Below are positions 8,305-16,038 of a DNA stretch of 64,000 nt, piece after piece. The translations under genes and the position numbers were made by a program. The DNA is taken from the NCBI RefSeq assembly GCF_019458805.1, contig NZ_JAIBOA010000024.1, positions 1-64,000 on the forward strand. The letters are read 5' to 3'. Position 1 is the stretch's first letter. The number at the start of each line of letters is the position of its first letter. The notes below the pieces were generated by a model. That model had not been told where the DNA came from. It was given only the letters and a program-made list of their open reading frames with translations, and did not search any database. The DNA comes from Actinomadura parmotrematis (GTDB taxonomy: Bacteria; Actinomycetota; Actinomycetes; Streptosporangiales; Streptosporangiaceae).

Positions 8305-8670
8305 ATGCTGCCCGAGGAAGCCGCCGGCGCCGTGCGCGCCGTCGTCGCCATGCTGACGACCGGCGCCTACACCGAACTGGAGTCCCTCACCGAGGGGCGC
8401 GATCTCGGCGCCGCCGCGATGGCCGCGGCGGTCGAGGGGTCGGGGCGCACGCTCATCAGCCCGCCCGCGCAGGACCTCGCCGACCCGCCGGCGGCGGAGC
8501 TGGACGCGGGCGCGGAGTTCGAGAGCGCCTACCGGGTGGACGTGCCGCTGTGGACCGCGCAGGAGGGCCGCTCCACGCTGACCGTCCGCCTCGTGCTGCT
8601 GGAGGTCCTGGAGAAGGTGTGGACGGTGCGGATCCTCGCCATCGACGACAGCGGCGCCGCCCGGGGCTAG
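8305..8670 (+). CDS. Small conserved hypothetical protein
   Basis: A 121-residue acidic protein. The ATG at 8305 is preferred over an upstream in-frame TTG at 8275 because GAAAGGA sits 6 bases before it. The -10-like TAGGGT at 8270 would then give a short leader. The first helix pair (AAGAVRAVVAMLTTGAYTEL) and the C-terminal strands (RSTLTVRLVLLEVLEKVWTV) suggest an alpha/beta cone-type fold, similar in outline to DUF7668-like proteins. That assignment is tentative. It ends 4 bp from the convergent P450 gene. Confidence 0.65.
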   Translation: MLPEEAAGAVRAVVAMLTTGAYTELESLTEGRDLGAAAMAAAVEGSGRTLISPPAQDLADPPAAELDAGAEFESAYRVDVPLWTAQEGRSTLTVRLVLLEVLEKVWTVRILAIDDSGAARG

Positions 8671-8674
8671 GCGT

Positions 8675-10084
8675 TCAGCGGGACTGCTCCTGCGGGTCGC
8701 GCCGCAGCGCGCGCAGGAACCGCTGGACGAGCGACGGCGAGGGGGCCGGTTCCGGTTCGGCCGGGGTCTGCGGTACGGGCGCCGGGGCCGGGGTCTGCGG
8801 CACGTCCGCGCCGGGGGCCAGCTCGTAGTGGACCGGCAGCGCCCGGAGCCCGCGCATCAGCGGCGAGGACCGCCAGGGCAGCTGGTCGGCGGGCAGCGCC
8901 AGGCTGAGCGCGCTGAAGCGCTCGAACAGCCGCTCCACCGCGATCGTGGTGATGACGGTGGCGAGCTCGCGGCCGATGCAGGCGTGCGCCCCGGCGCCCC
9001 AGGAGAGATGCGCCCGCGAGCTGTAGATCGCGTCGGGGGAGCGGCCGCCGGTGAAGGCCGGGTCCAGGTGCGCGGCGGCGGGCGACAGCATGACCGGATC
9101 GCCCGCGGCGATCCGGTACGCGCCGAGCCGGACGTCGGCGCGCGGCCACCGGAAGGTCAGGTTCGCCATCGGCGGCGAGGCGATCGCGGCCCGGTTCACC
9201 GCCTCGGCGATCATCCCGGCGGACAGGCTGGCGCGCACCCCGCTGTCGCCGATGACGACCTCGGCGACGGTGCTGCCGATGAGGGTGCCGGTGTGGTCGC
9301 CGACCAGCCCGATCAGCATGACCATCTCGCGGGCCAGCTCGTCGACGGTCAGGTCCGGCACCGCGGCGATCATGTAGGAGGGCAGGTCCTCGGCGGGCGC
9401 GGCGAACCGGGCGGCGCACACCTCGGCGACCGCCGCGCCGAGCCGGGCCGACGCCTCGGCGGCGTCCGGGCCGGCGTCCAGCACCCGCCACATGTCCATC
9501 AGCAGTTCCTCGCCGCGCGCGGCGGGGAACCCCAGCAGCCGGTTGACGATCATGAGGGGCAGCGGCCGGGCGTACTGGCCGGCGAGGTCGGCGGTGCCGG
9601 TCCGGCCGTGGCCGGCGAGCGCGGTGATGAGGTCGTCGGCGTACCGGCGGATCGCCGCCTCCAGGGCGCGCGCCTGCGGCTGCGAGCGGTCCTGGAAGGG
9701 TTTCAGGCCCGCCGTCCAGGCGGTGCGCAGCCGGGCGAGGCCGGGACCGTCCTGGAACACCGAGCTGTCGATCTCGAAGGCGGGCAGCAGCGGCCAGTCG
9801 GCGGGGACGCGGCCCTCGCACCGCGCGCGCCAGGAGTCCAGGCGCTTGCTCCACAGGCCGCGCGGGTCGCGCAGGACGTCGAGCATCTGCGGGTAGCCGA
9901 GCACCAGCCAGGCGGGGACGCCGAGGACGTCCACCGGGGCGACCGGGCCGTAGCGGGCGCGCAGCCGCTCGTAGAACAGCACCGGGCGCGTCTCGTAGTC
10001 GCGCGTGAGCAGCGCCTCGGTGGCGAGCTCGGCGAGCGGCGGGTGGACGGGCGGGGGCTCCGGAGGCGGGGTGTGAGGCTCCAT
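8675..10084 (-). CDS. Cytochrome P450 with non-canonical K helix
   Basis: A 469-residue P450-type heme protein, starting at the ATG at 10084 (a TAGAGT -10 box lies 8 nt upstream, so it may be leaderless). The heme-Cys loop is HLSWGAGAHACIGRELA, with Trp in place of the usual Phe. The I helix reads LVGDHTGTLIGS, keeping the acid and Thr. In the K helix, aligning back from FRWPRADV, the invariant Glu and Arg of EXXR fall on Arg and Ile (NRAAIASPP), so the motif is missing. A Pro/Ala-rich C-terminal tail of about 40 residues follows the P450 fold. Loss of EXXR is known in the Streptomyces CYP157 family, and a relation to that group is an inference. No ferredoxin gene is adjacent. Confidence 0.87.
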   Translation of the reverse strand: MEPHTPPPEPPPVHPPLAELATEALLTRDYETRPVLFYERLRARYGPVAPVDVLGVPAWLVLGYPQMLDVLRDPRGLWSKRLDSWRARCEGRVPADWPLLPAFEIDSSVFQDGPGLARLRTAWTAGLKPFQDRSQPQARALEAAIRRYADDLITALAGHGRTGTADLAGQYARPLPLMIVNRLLGFPAARGEELLMDMWRVLDAGPDAAEASARLGAAVAEVCAARFAAPAEDLPSYMIAAVPDLTVDELAREMVMLIGLVGDHTGTLIGSTVAEVVIGDSGVRASLSAGMIAEAVNRAAIASPPMANLTFRWPRADVRLGAYRIAAGDPVMLSPAAAHLDPAFTGGRSPDAIYSSRAHLSWGAGAHACIGRELATVITTIAVERLFERFSALSLALPADQLPWRSSPLMRGLRALPVHYELAPGADVPQTPAPAPVPQTPAEPEPAPSPSLVQRFLRALRRDPQEQSR

Positions 10085-10215
10085 CGGGCCCGACTCTAGA
10101 GGCTGCGGCGCCCGGTTTGATCTGTTCGCGGTTTTTCCACCGCCCGGGTCCGCGTCCGGGAGTGGCCACCGGACGTGCGACGCTAGGGGAGGATCCACGA
10201 CAGCCGGAGGTCACG

Positions 10216-10419
10216 ATGGCCGATGTACCCGCCGAACCGGAGGGCGCCGACGGCGCCGCCGCCGGGGACGACGTGAAGCGGCGGTTCAGGGAGGCCCTGG
10301 ACCGCAAGCGCGACGCCGCGTCCGGGAACGCCGCGGGCGGCGGCGGCAAGGACGGCAAGGTCCGCGGGGCGCACTCGCGGGCCGGCGGACAGCGCCAGTT
10401 CCGCCGCAAGAGCGGCTGA
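10216..10419 (+). CDS. DUF5302 family protein
   Basis: A 67-residue, strongly charged, probably disordered protein. It fits the short actinobacterial DUF5302 family through DDVKRRFREALDRKR in the middle and the C-terminal block VRGAHSRAGGQRQFRRKSG. The function is unknown. A good ribosome site (CGGAGGTCACG) precedes the ATG. It is divergent from the P450 gene, and a perfect 13-bp stem-loop follows its stop codon. Confidence 0.85.
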   Translation: MADVPAEPEGADGAAAGDDVKRRFREALDRKRDAASGNAAGGGGKDGKVRGAHSRAGGQRQFRRKSG

Positions 10420-10424
10420 CCGGC

Positions 10425-10455
10425 CGCGGACCCCGGCGCCCCGCCGGGGTCCGCG
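10425..10455. terminator. Bidirectional terminator hairpin
   Basis: A perfect 13-bp GC stem (CGCGGACCCCGGC with its complement) and 5-nt loop sit between the convergent DUF5302 and flavoprotein genes. There is no T-tract, as is usual in actinomycetes. Confidence 0.75.
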
Positions 10456-10461
10456 CCGCCG

Positions 10462-11103
10462 TCAGCCCTTGTAGAGGCGCTCGGCGTAGGACGGGCCGTA
10501 GTAGCGCTCCAGCTCCTCCAGCGACTCCTCGGTCGCCATGACGTCCTTGGTGATGCGGGCGTGCGAGGGCAGCGCGTCCGGCGTCCAGGTCTCCGGCCGC
10601 CAGAGCGCCGAGCGCAGGAACGCCTTCGCGCAGTGGAAGAAGATCTGCTCGATCTCCACCACCACCGCGAGCTGCGGGTGGTGGCCCTTCACGACCAGTT
10701 CGTCGAAGAACGGCGCGTCGCGGACCAAGCGCGCGCGGCCGTTGATGCGCAGCGTCTCGGTGCGGCCCGGGATCAGGTAGACCAGCCCGACGTGCGGGTT
10801 GGACAGGATGTTGCGGAAGCCGTCCGCGCGCCGGTTGCCGGGGCGCTCGGGCAGGGCGATCGTCGCGTCGTCCAGCACCAGGGTGAACCCGGGAGGGTCG
10901 CCCTTCGGGGACACGTCGCAGGTGCCGTCGGCGGCGCTCGTCGCGACGAGGCAGAAGGGGGACGCGGCGAGCCACTCGCGGTCGCGGGGGTGCAGCCGGG
11001 CCCGCTCCTTGTTCGCGGAGCGCGGCGCGACCTCGCCGAGCAGCGCCCGCAGCTCCTCCTCAGAGCCGATCTCCACCATGTCCGTCAGCGGTGCCGTCAC
11101 CAT
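10462..11103 (-). CDS. PPOX-class FMN-dependent flavoprotein (MSMEG_1061-like)
   Basis: A 213-residue split beta-barrel protein of the pyridoxamine 5'-phosphate oxidase class, which binds FMN or the deazaflavin F420. Typical parts are FCLVATSAADGTCDVSPKGD, then IALPERPGNRRADGFRNILS (the phosphate-binding region), NPHVGLVYLIPGRTETLRIN, and a C-terminal FFHCAKAFLRSALW. These fit the MSMEG_1061 subfamily (TIGR04025-like). The start overlaps the end of the MFS gene by 44 bp on the same strand, which suggests translational coupling. An inner ATG at 11079 is also possible. Confidence 0.85.
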   Translation of the reverse strand: MVTAPLTDMVEIGSEEELRALLGEVAPRSANKERARLHPRDREWLAASPFCLVATSAADGTCDVSPKGDPPGFTLVLDDATIALPERPGNRRADGFRNILSNPHVGLVYLIPGRTETLRINGRARLVRDAPFFDELVVKGHHPQLAVVVEIEQIFFHCAKAFLRSALWRPETWTPDALPSHARITKDVMATEESLEELERYYGPSYAERLYKG

Positions 11104-12694
11104 CGCTCCCAGCGTCGGGGGTCAGGGCAGCAGCGTAACCGGGCGGCAGGAGGTGGCGGACGGCGGGCTCTCCGGACGACAGCGCGCGCACGGCGTCGAC
11201 CAGCTCCTGGTCGTAGCCGGTGACGCGGTCGTGGTGCTGGCGCAGGTGCTCCTGCCACGACGGCACCTGGAACGCCTCGACGAAGGCGCCCGGGTCGGCG
11301 CTGTCGCGGTAGACGCCCCAGTGGACGGCGCCGGTGCGGCGGCGCGAGACGCCGAGCGCGCGGGCGGCGTCCAGGAACGCCCGCTCGCTGCCGGGCGGGA
11401 CCCGGTAGGAGACCGTCACCAGGACGGGGCCGTCGTCGGGATCGGCGTCGAACGCCAGGTGCGGTTCGGGCCAGTGCGCCCCGACGGTGCGGTCCAGCCG
11501 CCCGCTCTGCGCCAGCAGCGGCAGGCCGCGCAGCGTCGCGGCGCCGGCGACCAGCAGGACGGCCGCCACGACCAGCGTCGGGCCCGTCTGCAGCCGGCCG
11601 GCGACCGCGCCCCACAGCAGCGAGCCGAGGCCCTGCCCGCCCATGAAGACGATGAGGTAGCCGGCGAGGCCGCGCGCCCGCACCCAGGCGGGCAGGCTGA
11701 GCTGCAGGGCGGTGTTCAGGGTCGACAGCGCGACGAGCCAGCCGACGCCGGTGACGAGCATGACCGCGGTGACGGCGGCCGTCGAGGCGACCGTCCCCGC
11801 GACCAGGGTGCCGGCCGCGAAGACGCAGGTGGCGGCGGCCAGCAGCACGTTGTTGGACAGGTGGGCGCGCAGCCGCGACAGCATCAGCGCGCCCGCGACC
11901 GCGCCGGCGCCGAGCGCGCCGAGCAGGATCCCGTACCCGCCCGCCCCGAGGTGCAGCCGGCCGCTCGCCACGACCGGCAGCAGCGCCCAGAGCGCGCTCG
12001 CCGGGACCACGAAGATCGCCGCGCGGAGCAGGATGCGCCGCACGCCCGGCGCGTTGCGCACGTACCGGGTGCCCGCCCGCAGCGCCGGGCCGATGGGCTC
12101 GGCGGGGCCGGCGTGCGGTGCCGCGCGCTTCCAGGCGAGCAGCGCGGCGAGCACCCCGACGAAGGAGACGGCGTTCACCGCGAACACCGCCCACGACCCG
12201 GCGGCGGCGACGAGGGCGCCCGCGAGGGCGGGGCCGACGGCGCGGGCCACGTTGACGTTGAGGCTGCCGAGGGACGCGGCGGCCGGGATCTGCTCGCGCG
12301 GCACGAGCTCGGGCTGGATCGCCTGCCAGGCCGGGTTGGTGAGCGCCTGGCCGATGCCGAGCAGGAAGGTCAGCGCGATCAGCACCGCCGGCGTGGTGAG
12401 GCCGGCCGCGGTGAGCGCGGCGAGGGCGGCGGCGGTGACGCCCATGGCGGCCTGCACCGACACCAGCAGGCGGCGCCGGTCCAGCACGTCGGCGAGCACC
12501 CCGGCGGGCAGCGAGACGAACATGACCGGCAGCAGGCTCGCCGCCTGCACGAGCGACACCAGCGTGGCCGCGTGCGCCTGGTGGACCAGCAGCCACTGCG
12601 CGCCGACCGTCTGCATCCAGGTGCCGACGCCCGACACGAGCTGCGCCAGCCAGAGCATGCGGAAGGTGCGGTCGGCCAGGGGTGAGGCGGCCAA
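11060..12694 (-). CDS. MFS transporter with C-terminal monooxygenase-like domain
   Basis: A 544-residue protein. Residues 1 to about 410 form a 12-helix major facilitator of the EntS/MFS_3 type, with the loop-2/3 motif LPAGVLADVLDRRRLL and ending near LVAGAATLRGLPLL. Residues about 430-520 form a soluble domain (VLVTVSYRVPPGSERAFLDA, then VHWGVYRDSADPGAFVEAF and a DHQ-like HHDRVTGYDQEL) that looks like an antibiotic-biosynthesis-monooxygenase (ABM) ferredoxin fold. Such fusions are known in bacteria; the cytoplasmic domain's role is unclear. It is probably an efflux pump. It forms an operon with the downstream PPOX gene through a 44-bp overlap. Confidence 0.85.
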   Translation of the reverse strand: MAASPLADRTFRMLWLAQLVSGVGTWMQTVGAQWLLVHQAHAATLVSLVQAASLLPVMFVSLPAGVLADVLDRRRLLVSVQAAMGVTAAALAALTAAGLTTPAVLIALTFLLGIGQALTNPAWQAIQPELVPREQIPAAASLGSLNVNVARAVGPALAGALVAAAGSWAVFAVNAVSFVGVLAALLAWKRAAPHAGPAEPIGPALRAGTRYVRNAPGVRRILLRAAIFVVPASALWALLPVVASGRLHLGAGGYGILLGALGAGAVAGALMLSRLRAHLSNNVLLAAATCVFAAGTLVAGTVASTAAVTAVMLVTGVGWLVALSTLNTALQLSLPAWVRARGLAGYLIVFMGGQGLGSLLWGAVAGRLQTGPTLVVAAVLLVAGAATLRGLPLLAQSGRLDRTVGAHWPEPHLAFDADPDDGPVLVTVSYRVPPGSERAFLDAARALGVSRRRTGAVHWGVYRDSADPGAFVEAFQVPSWQEHLRQHHDRVTGYDQELVDAVRALSSGEPAVRHLLPPGYAAALTPDAGSDGDGTADGHGGDRL

Positions 12695-12766
12695 GGGGAC
12701 TCCTCTCGTCGTCCCGGTTCCTGACCCGGTCCGGGCAAAGGCACACCCCCGGCCCGACCTCGATGA

Positions 12767-13327
12767 TCAGTGGTCGGCGAGGCGGGCGGCGGCGCGGGCG
12801 ATCGCGGGGAAGCGCTCGGCCGGTGCGGCGCCGGCGAGCCGCCCGGCCAGGGCGCCGCTGCCGGCCAGGGAGGCGAACCCGTGGGCGAGCGCCCAGGCGG
12901 CGAGGACGGTGTCGGGCGCGGCGGTGCCGCCGTTCCCCGCGACCGCCGCGCGGAGCAGGGCGCCGGCGCGGTCGCGGGCGGCGGCGAGCTCCGGGTCGTC
13001 GTCGCGGACGAGGTCGGCGCGGAACATCACCTGGAAGTGGGACGGGTGGTCCGTCGCGAACGCCACGTAGCGGGCGCCGAGCGCGCTGAGCTCGCCCGGC
13101 CCGCCCGCCAGCGCGTCCGCGAGCAGGGCGTACCCCTCGGCGCCGAGGGCGGTGAACAGGCCGGTCCGGTCGCCGAAGTGGTGGGCGGGCGCGGCGTGCG
13201 AGACGCCGGTGCGGCGGGCCAGGTCGCGCAGGCTGAACGCGGCCGGGCCGCGCTCGGCGATCAGCTCGGCCGCACCCCGCAGCAGCGCGCGCCGCAGGTC
13301 GCCGTGGTGGTACGGGCGGTCGGTCAT
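12767..13327 (-). CDS. TetR-family regulator
   Basis: A 186-residue repressor. The ATG at 13327 (MTDRPYHHGDLRRALL) is chosen because it is the standard opening of this subfamily; an upstream ATG at 13381 would run back through the operator. The helix-turn-helix is FSLRDLARRTGVSHAAPAHH. The C-terminal part (FQVMFRADLVRDDDPELAAA) is the WHG-type TetR_C domain. It is divergent from a SCO6745-type gene, with two CTTG-N7-CAAG sites in the 83 bp between them. It probably controls itself and that gene. Confidence 0.88.
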   Translation of the reverse strand: MTDRPYHHGDLRRALLRGAAELIAERGPAAFSLRDLARRTGVSHAAPAHHFGDRTGLFTALGAEGYALLADALAGGPGELSALGARYVAFATDHPSHFQVMFRADLVRDDDPELAAARDRAGALLRAAVAGNGGTAAPDTVLAAWALAHGFASLAGSGALAGRLAGAAPAERFPAIARAAARLADH

Positions 13328-13341
13328 GGCCCCACCGTACC

Positions 13342-13368
13342 CCGGAACTTGCCATTGACAAGTTCCGG
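13342..13368. promoter_or_regulatory. TetR operator 1 (CTTG-N7-CAAG type)
   Basis: CCGGAACTTG, 7 nt, CAAGTTCCGG: perfect 10-bp arms next to the TetR start codon in the divergent region. Confidence 0.75.
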
Positions 13369-13381
13369 AGCGCGGGTGCAT

Positions 13382-13396
13382 CTTGTCGGTGGCAAG
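13382..13396. promoter_or_regulatory. TetR operator 2 (CTTG-N7-CAAG type)
   Basis: CTTG, 7 nt, CAAG, followed by TTC as in operator 1. It has the same half-site and spacing and lies 15 bp before the ATG of the SCO6745-type gene, overlapping its ribosome site region. Confidence 0.6.
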
Positions 13397-13410
13397 TTCA
13401 GGAGGCCGCC

Positions 13411-14274
13411 ATGACCGGAACGACCACCGCCCGACGCCTCTGGCATCTGCTGGAGCCGGTGCACGCCCTGCTCTACTACGCTCCCGAGGCGTTCGCCGAG
13501 GCCGCCGCGCTCGGCTACGCCCCCGAGCCCCGCTGGCCGAGCTACTTCCCGCTGCGCGCCGCCCCGCTCGGTGCGGCCGCGCCCGAGCGGATCGGCTCGG
13601 CCTTCTACAGCTTCGCGCCCGCCATGGTCCGCCGGCACACCGAGGACGCCTGGCGCGACGCGACCCCGCAGCAGGTCCTGGACGCCCGCGCCCGCGCCAT
13701 GGACGCCGTCTACCGGCGGCTCCTCGGCGACGCGGTGGCCTCGCCGGACCTCGCGGAGGCGGCCGCGCTCGCCCGCCGCGCCGCCGAGGCCGCGCCGACC
13801 GCCGGCCGCCCGCTCGCCGCCGCCCTCGCCGCGCTGCCCTGGCCCGGCGAGCCGCACCAGGTGCTCTGGCACGCCGCCACGCTGCTGCGCGAGCAGCGCG
13901 GGGACGGCCACATCGCGGCGCTGCTCGCCGCCGGGCTGGACCCCGCCGAGTCGCTGGTGTCCTTCGCCGCCTTCGGCGCCGCGCCCGAGGAGGTCTTCGC
14001 CGGCCGGGGATGGACCGAGCGGGAGTGGACGGAGGCGGGCGAGCGGCTGCGCTCGCGCGGCCTCCTGGACGCCGCCGGAGCCCTCACCGACGAGGGCCGG
14101 GCGCTCCGCCGGGACGTTGAGGAGCGCACCGACGCCCTCGCCGCCGCACCCTGGGAGGCCCTCGGCGCCGAGGCCACCGACCGCCTCGCCGGCCTGCTCG
14201 GGCCGGTCTGGGCGGCCGCCGTCGGCAGCGGCCTGCTGCCCGCCGTGAACACCCTCGGCATCGGCAAGGTCTGA
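13411..14274 (+). CDS. SCO6745/SalK-family protein
   Basis: A 287-residue, mostly helical protein. It fits the SCO6745 (SalK-like) family through the opening ARRLWHLLEPVHALLYYAPE and FYSFAPAMVRRHTEDAW near residue 75. It also has the central LPWPGEPHQVLWHAATLLRE block and the winged-helix-like end (LRSRGLLDAAGALTDEGRAL). The biochemical role is not established. AGGAGG lies 7 nt before the ATG. The ABM-like gene starts 10 bp after its stop, so the two form an operon, probably under the adjacent TetR. Confidence 0.85.
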   Translation: MTGTTTARRLWHLLEPVHALLYYAPEAFAEAAALGYAPEPRWPSYFPLRAAPLGAAAPERIGSAFYSFAPAMVRRHTEDAWRDATPQQVLDARARAMDAVYRRLLGDAVASPDLAEAAALARRAAEAAPTAGRPLAAALAALPWPGEPHQVLWHAATLLREQRGDGHIAALLAAGLDPAESLVSFAAFGAAPEEVFAGRGWTEREWTEAGERLRSRGLLDAAGALTDEGRALRRDVEERTDALAAAPWEALGAEATDRLAGLLGPVWAAAVGSGLLPAVNTLGIGKV

Positions 14275-14284
14275 GGAGGCCGCC

Positions 14285-14704
14285 ATGGAGATCCCCTGGA
14301 CCCGCGTCGGCGGCGGTGGGAGCGCGGACGGCGCGGACGCGGTGGTGATGGCGTCCCGGTTCGAACTCGCCTCGGCCTGGCGCTCGCCGGTCTTCCTGCT
14401 GCACTCGCTGCGCCTGTGGCGGCAGGCGCGGCGCGCGCCCGGCGCGCTCGGCGTCGCGCTGCGCGCCGCGCCGCTGAGCGGGGTGTTCTGGACGCTGTCG
14501 GCCTGGCAGGACCGCGCCGCGCTCGCCCGGTACGCGCGCACCGACCCGCACGGCCGCGTCCTCGCCGCGGTCAGGCCGTGGACCCGGTCGGCGGACTTCG
14601 TTTACTGGGAGACGCCGATCGGCGGTCTGCCCGCCGGTCCCGGCGACGCGGGCGCGCTGTGGGAGGAGGGGGAACGGCGGGTCAGTGCCCGGCGAGGAGC
14701 TTGA
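14285..14704 (+). CDS. ABM-like (DUF3291-type) small protein
   Basis: A 139-residue protein starting 10 bp after the SCO6745 gene with AGGAGGCCGCC before the ATG. The pattern VVMASRFELASAWRSPVFLL, then GVFWTLSAWQDRAALARYAR and HGRVLAAVRPW, fits the dimeric alpha/beta-barrel (antibiotic biosynthesis monooxygenase-like, DUF3291) fold. No catalytic assignment is possible. Its end overlaps the convergent membrane-protein gene by 23 bp. Confidence 0.72.
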   Translation: MEIPWTRVGGGGSADGADAVVMASRFELASAWRSPVFLLHSLRLWRQARRAPGALGVALRAAPLSGVFWTLSAWQDRAALARYARTDPHGRVLAAVRPWTRSADFVYWETPIGGLPAGPGDAGALWEEGERRVSARRGA

Positions 14705-15182
14705 CCACCGCCACCGCGAGCCCGATCGCGGTGTCGGCGATCCCGGCGATGACCGCGACCCACGGGCCGTTGCCCATCCGGCGGCCGCCCGCGTACCCCC
14801 AGAGGAACAGCGACAGGACGTCCAGCCCCGCCGCGACGCGGAGCGCCGTCACCAGTCCCATCGCGCCGAGCGCCGACAGCGCGACCAGCACGAGCGGGCT
14901 CACCGCCGCCAGCAGCAGCGGCGAGCTCACGAACAGCGCCTCGCGCATCCCCGAGCGGTCGAGCGAGGCGCGGTGCACGGTGCGGTGCGCCTGAACGTCG
15001 GCCACGAGCGAGGCGAGCCAGAGCCCGAGCGCGGTGACCGCGACGGTGAGCGCCGCGCCGAGGGCGTCCAGGCCGCCCGCGAAGGTCAGGCCGATCAGCA
15101 CCGCGACCATGGTGATGGTCGCGTAGATCCGCTCTTTCAGCCGCTCCGCCGCCAGCTCCGGCGCGAGCCTCGCGTCCGCCAT
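14682..15182 (-). CDS. Four-helix membrane protein, unknown function
   Basis: A 166-residue protein. The start at 15182 (MADARLAPELAAERLKERIY) gives an amphipathic cytoplasmic N-terminus. Four hydrophobic segments follow at about residues 23-40, 43-63, 88-110 and 115-135, then GNGPWVAVIAGIADTAIGLA. It resembles small VIT1-like or integral membrane hypothetical proteins of actinomycetes, but I cannot name a family. It is convergent with the ABM-like gene. Confidence 0.65.
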   Translation of the reverse strand: MADARLAPELAAERLKERIYATITMVAVLIGLTFAGGLDALGAALTVAVTALGLWLASLVADVQAHRTVHRASLDRSGMREALFVSSPLLLAAVSPLVLVALSALGAMGLVTALRVAAGLDVLSLFLWGYAGGRRMGNGPWVAVIAGIADTAIGLAVAVVKLLAGH

Positions 15183-15511
15183 CCCCTGATCATGATCGGC
15201 GGGGCGGGCCGGCAACCGCGCCGCCGGGCAACGGCCCGGCAAAGGGCGGGCCGCCGCCGGGCGGCCCGCGGTGCGCCGTCTCCGGGCCCCCGTCCGGAGC
15301 GGCGGCACCGCGGTCATGCACGTGCAGATGCATCTGCAAATGCACTGACGATGGACAGGGTAGCCCCGTCCGGCGGGATTGCCCAGGGCGGAAGGGACCC
15401 GGATCGCCGCACCGTCCCGATCCGGCCGCGGCGTCCGGGACCGCGCCGGGCGGCGGTGAGTTCGCGGCGCGGCGCGGGTCGGTCCTGGAGCGGGGGAGGA
15501 CGGGAGGCGCG
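15183..15511. other. Gap without a gene between divergent genes
   Basis: 329 bp between the membrane-protein gene (minus) and the TIGR03086 gene (plus). No credible coding frame is seen. The only clear structure is the TGCA-rich palindrome at 15323-15338. Promoters for both flanking genes must lie here. Confidence 0.5.
15323..15338. promoter_or_regulatory. 16-bp perfect palindrome in a TGCA-rich patch
   Basis: TGCAGATGCATCTGCA is a perfect palindrome. It is flanked by further TGCA steps (TGCACG before, AATGCA after), so TGCA recurs every 5-6 bp over about 28 bp. The place between divergent genes suggests an operator, but no regulator gene is adjacent. Confidence 0.5.
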
Positions 15512-16030
15512 ATGGCCGAGGACCCGGGGACGGCGCTGGTGGACCAGGCGGTCGGCTACGCGCTCCTCGCCATGGCGGGCCTCCGCGCGGACGCGCTGGC
15601 GCGGGCGACGCCGTGCCGGGGCTGGGACCTCGGGACGCTCTGCGCGCACCTCGCCGAGTCGCTGGTGATCTTGCGCGAGACGGTCACCGGGACGCCGGCG
15701 GTTCGCGCGTGCCGGCCCGGCCGCGACCCGGTGGCGGCCTGCCGGACGGAGGCGCTGCGGCTCGCCCGCGCCTGGCCCGCCGGCGGGGACGGCGCCCGCC
15801 CGCTCGCCGCGGTCGCCGCCACCGAGGTCGCGGTGCACGGCTGGGACATCGCCCGGTCCCTCGGGGCGTGCCGGCCGATGCCCGACGGGCTCGCCGAGCG
15901 GCTGCTGCGGGCCGCGCCCGCTCTCGTCGGCGGCGGCCGCGCCGGGCTGTTCGCGCCGCCGGTCGCCTGGCCGCCGGACGCGCCGCCGGGGGAGCGGCTC
16001 CTCGCGCTCCTCGGCCGCCGGCCCGGCTGA
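15512..16030 (+). CDS. TIGR03086-type DinB/maleylpyruvate isomerase-like protein
   Basis: A 172-residue protein of the mycothiol-dependent maleylpyruvate isomerase N-terminal/DinB-like class. These are four-helix metal-binding proteins often tied to mycothiol chemistry in actinobacteria. It has the TPCRGWDLGTLCAHLAES opening with the first metal His. A second metal site is EVAVHGWDIARSLG, followed by the DGLAERLL helix. The substrate is unknown. The start codon has GGGGGAGGACGGGAGG upstream. It is convergent with the MBL hydrolase, 8 bp apart. Confidence 0.8.
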   Translation: MAEDPGTALVDQAVGYALLAMAGLRADALARATPCRGWDLGTLCAHLAESLVILRETVTGTPAVRACRPGRDPVAACRTEALRLARAWPAGGDGARPLAAVAATEVAVHGWDIARSLGACRPMPDGLAERLLRAAPALVGGGRAGLFAPPVAWPPDAPPGERLLALLGRRPG

Positions 16031-16038
16031 CGGGGGCC

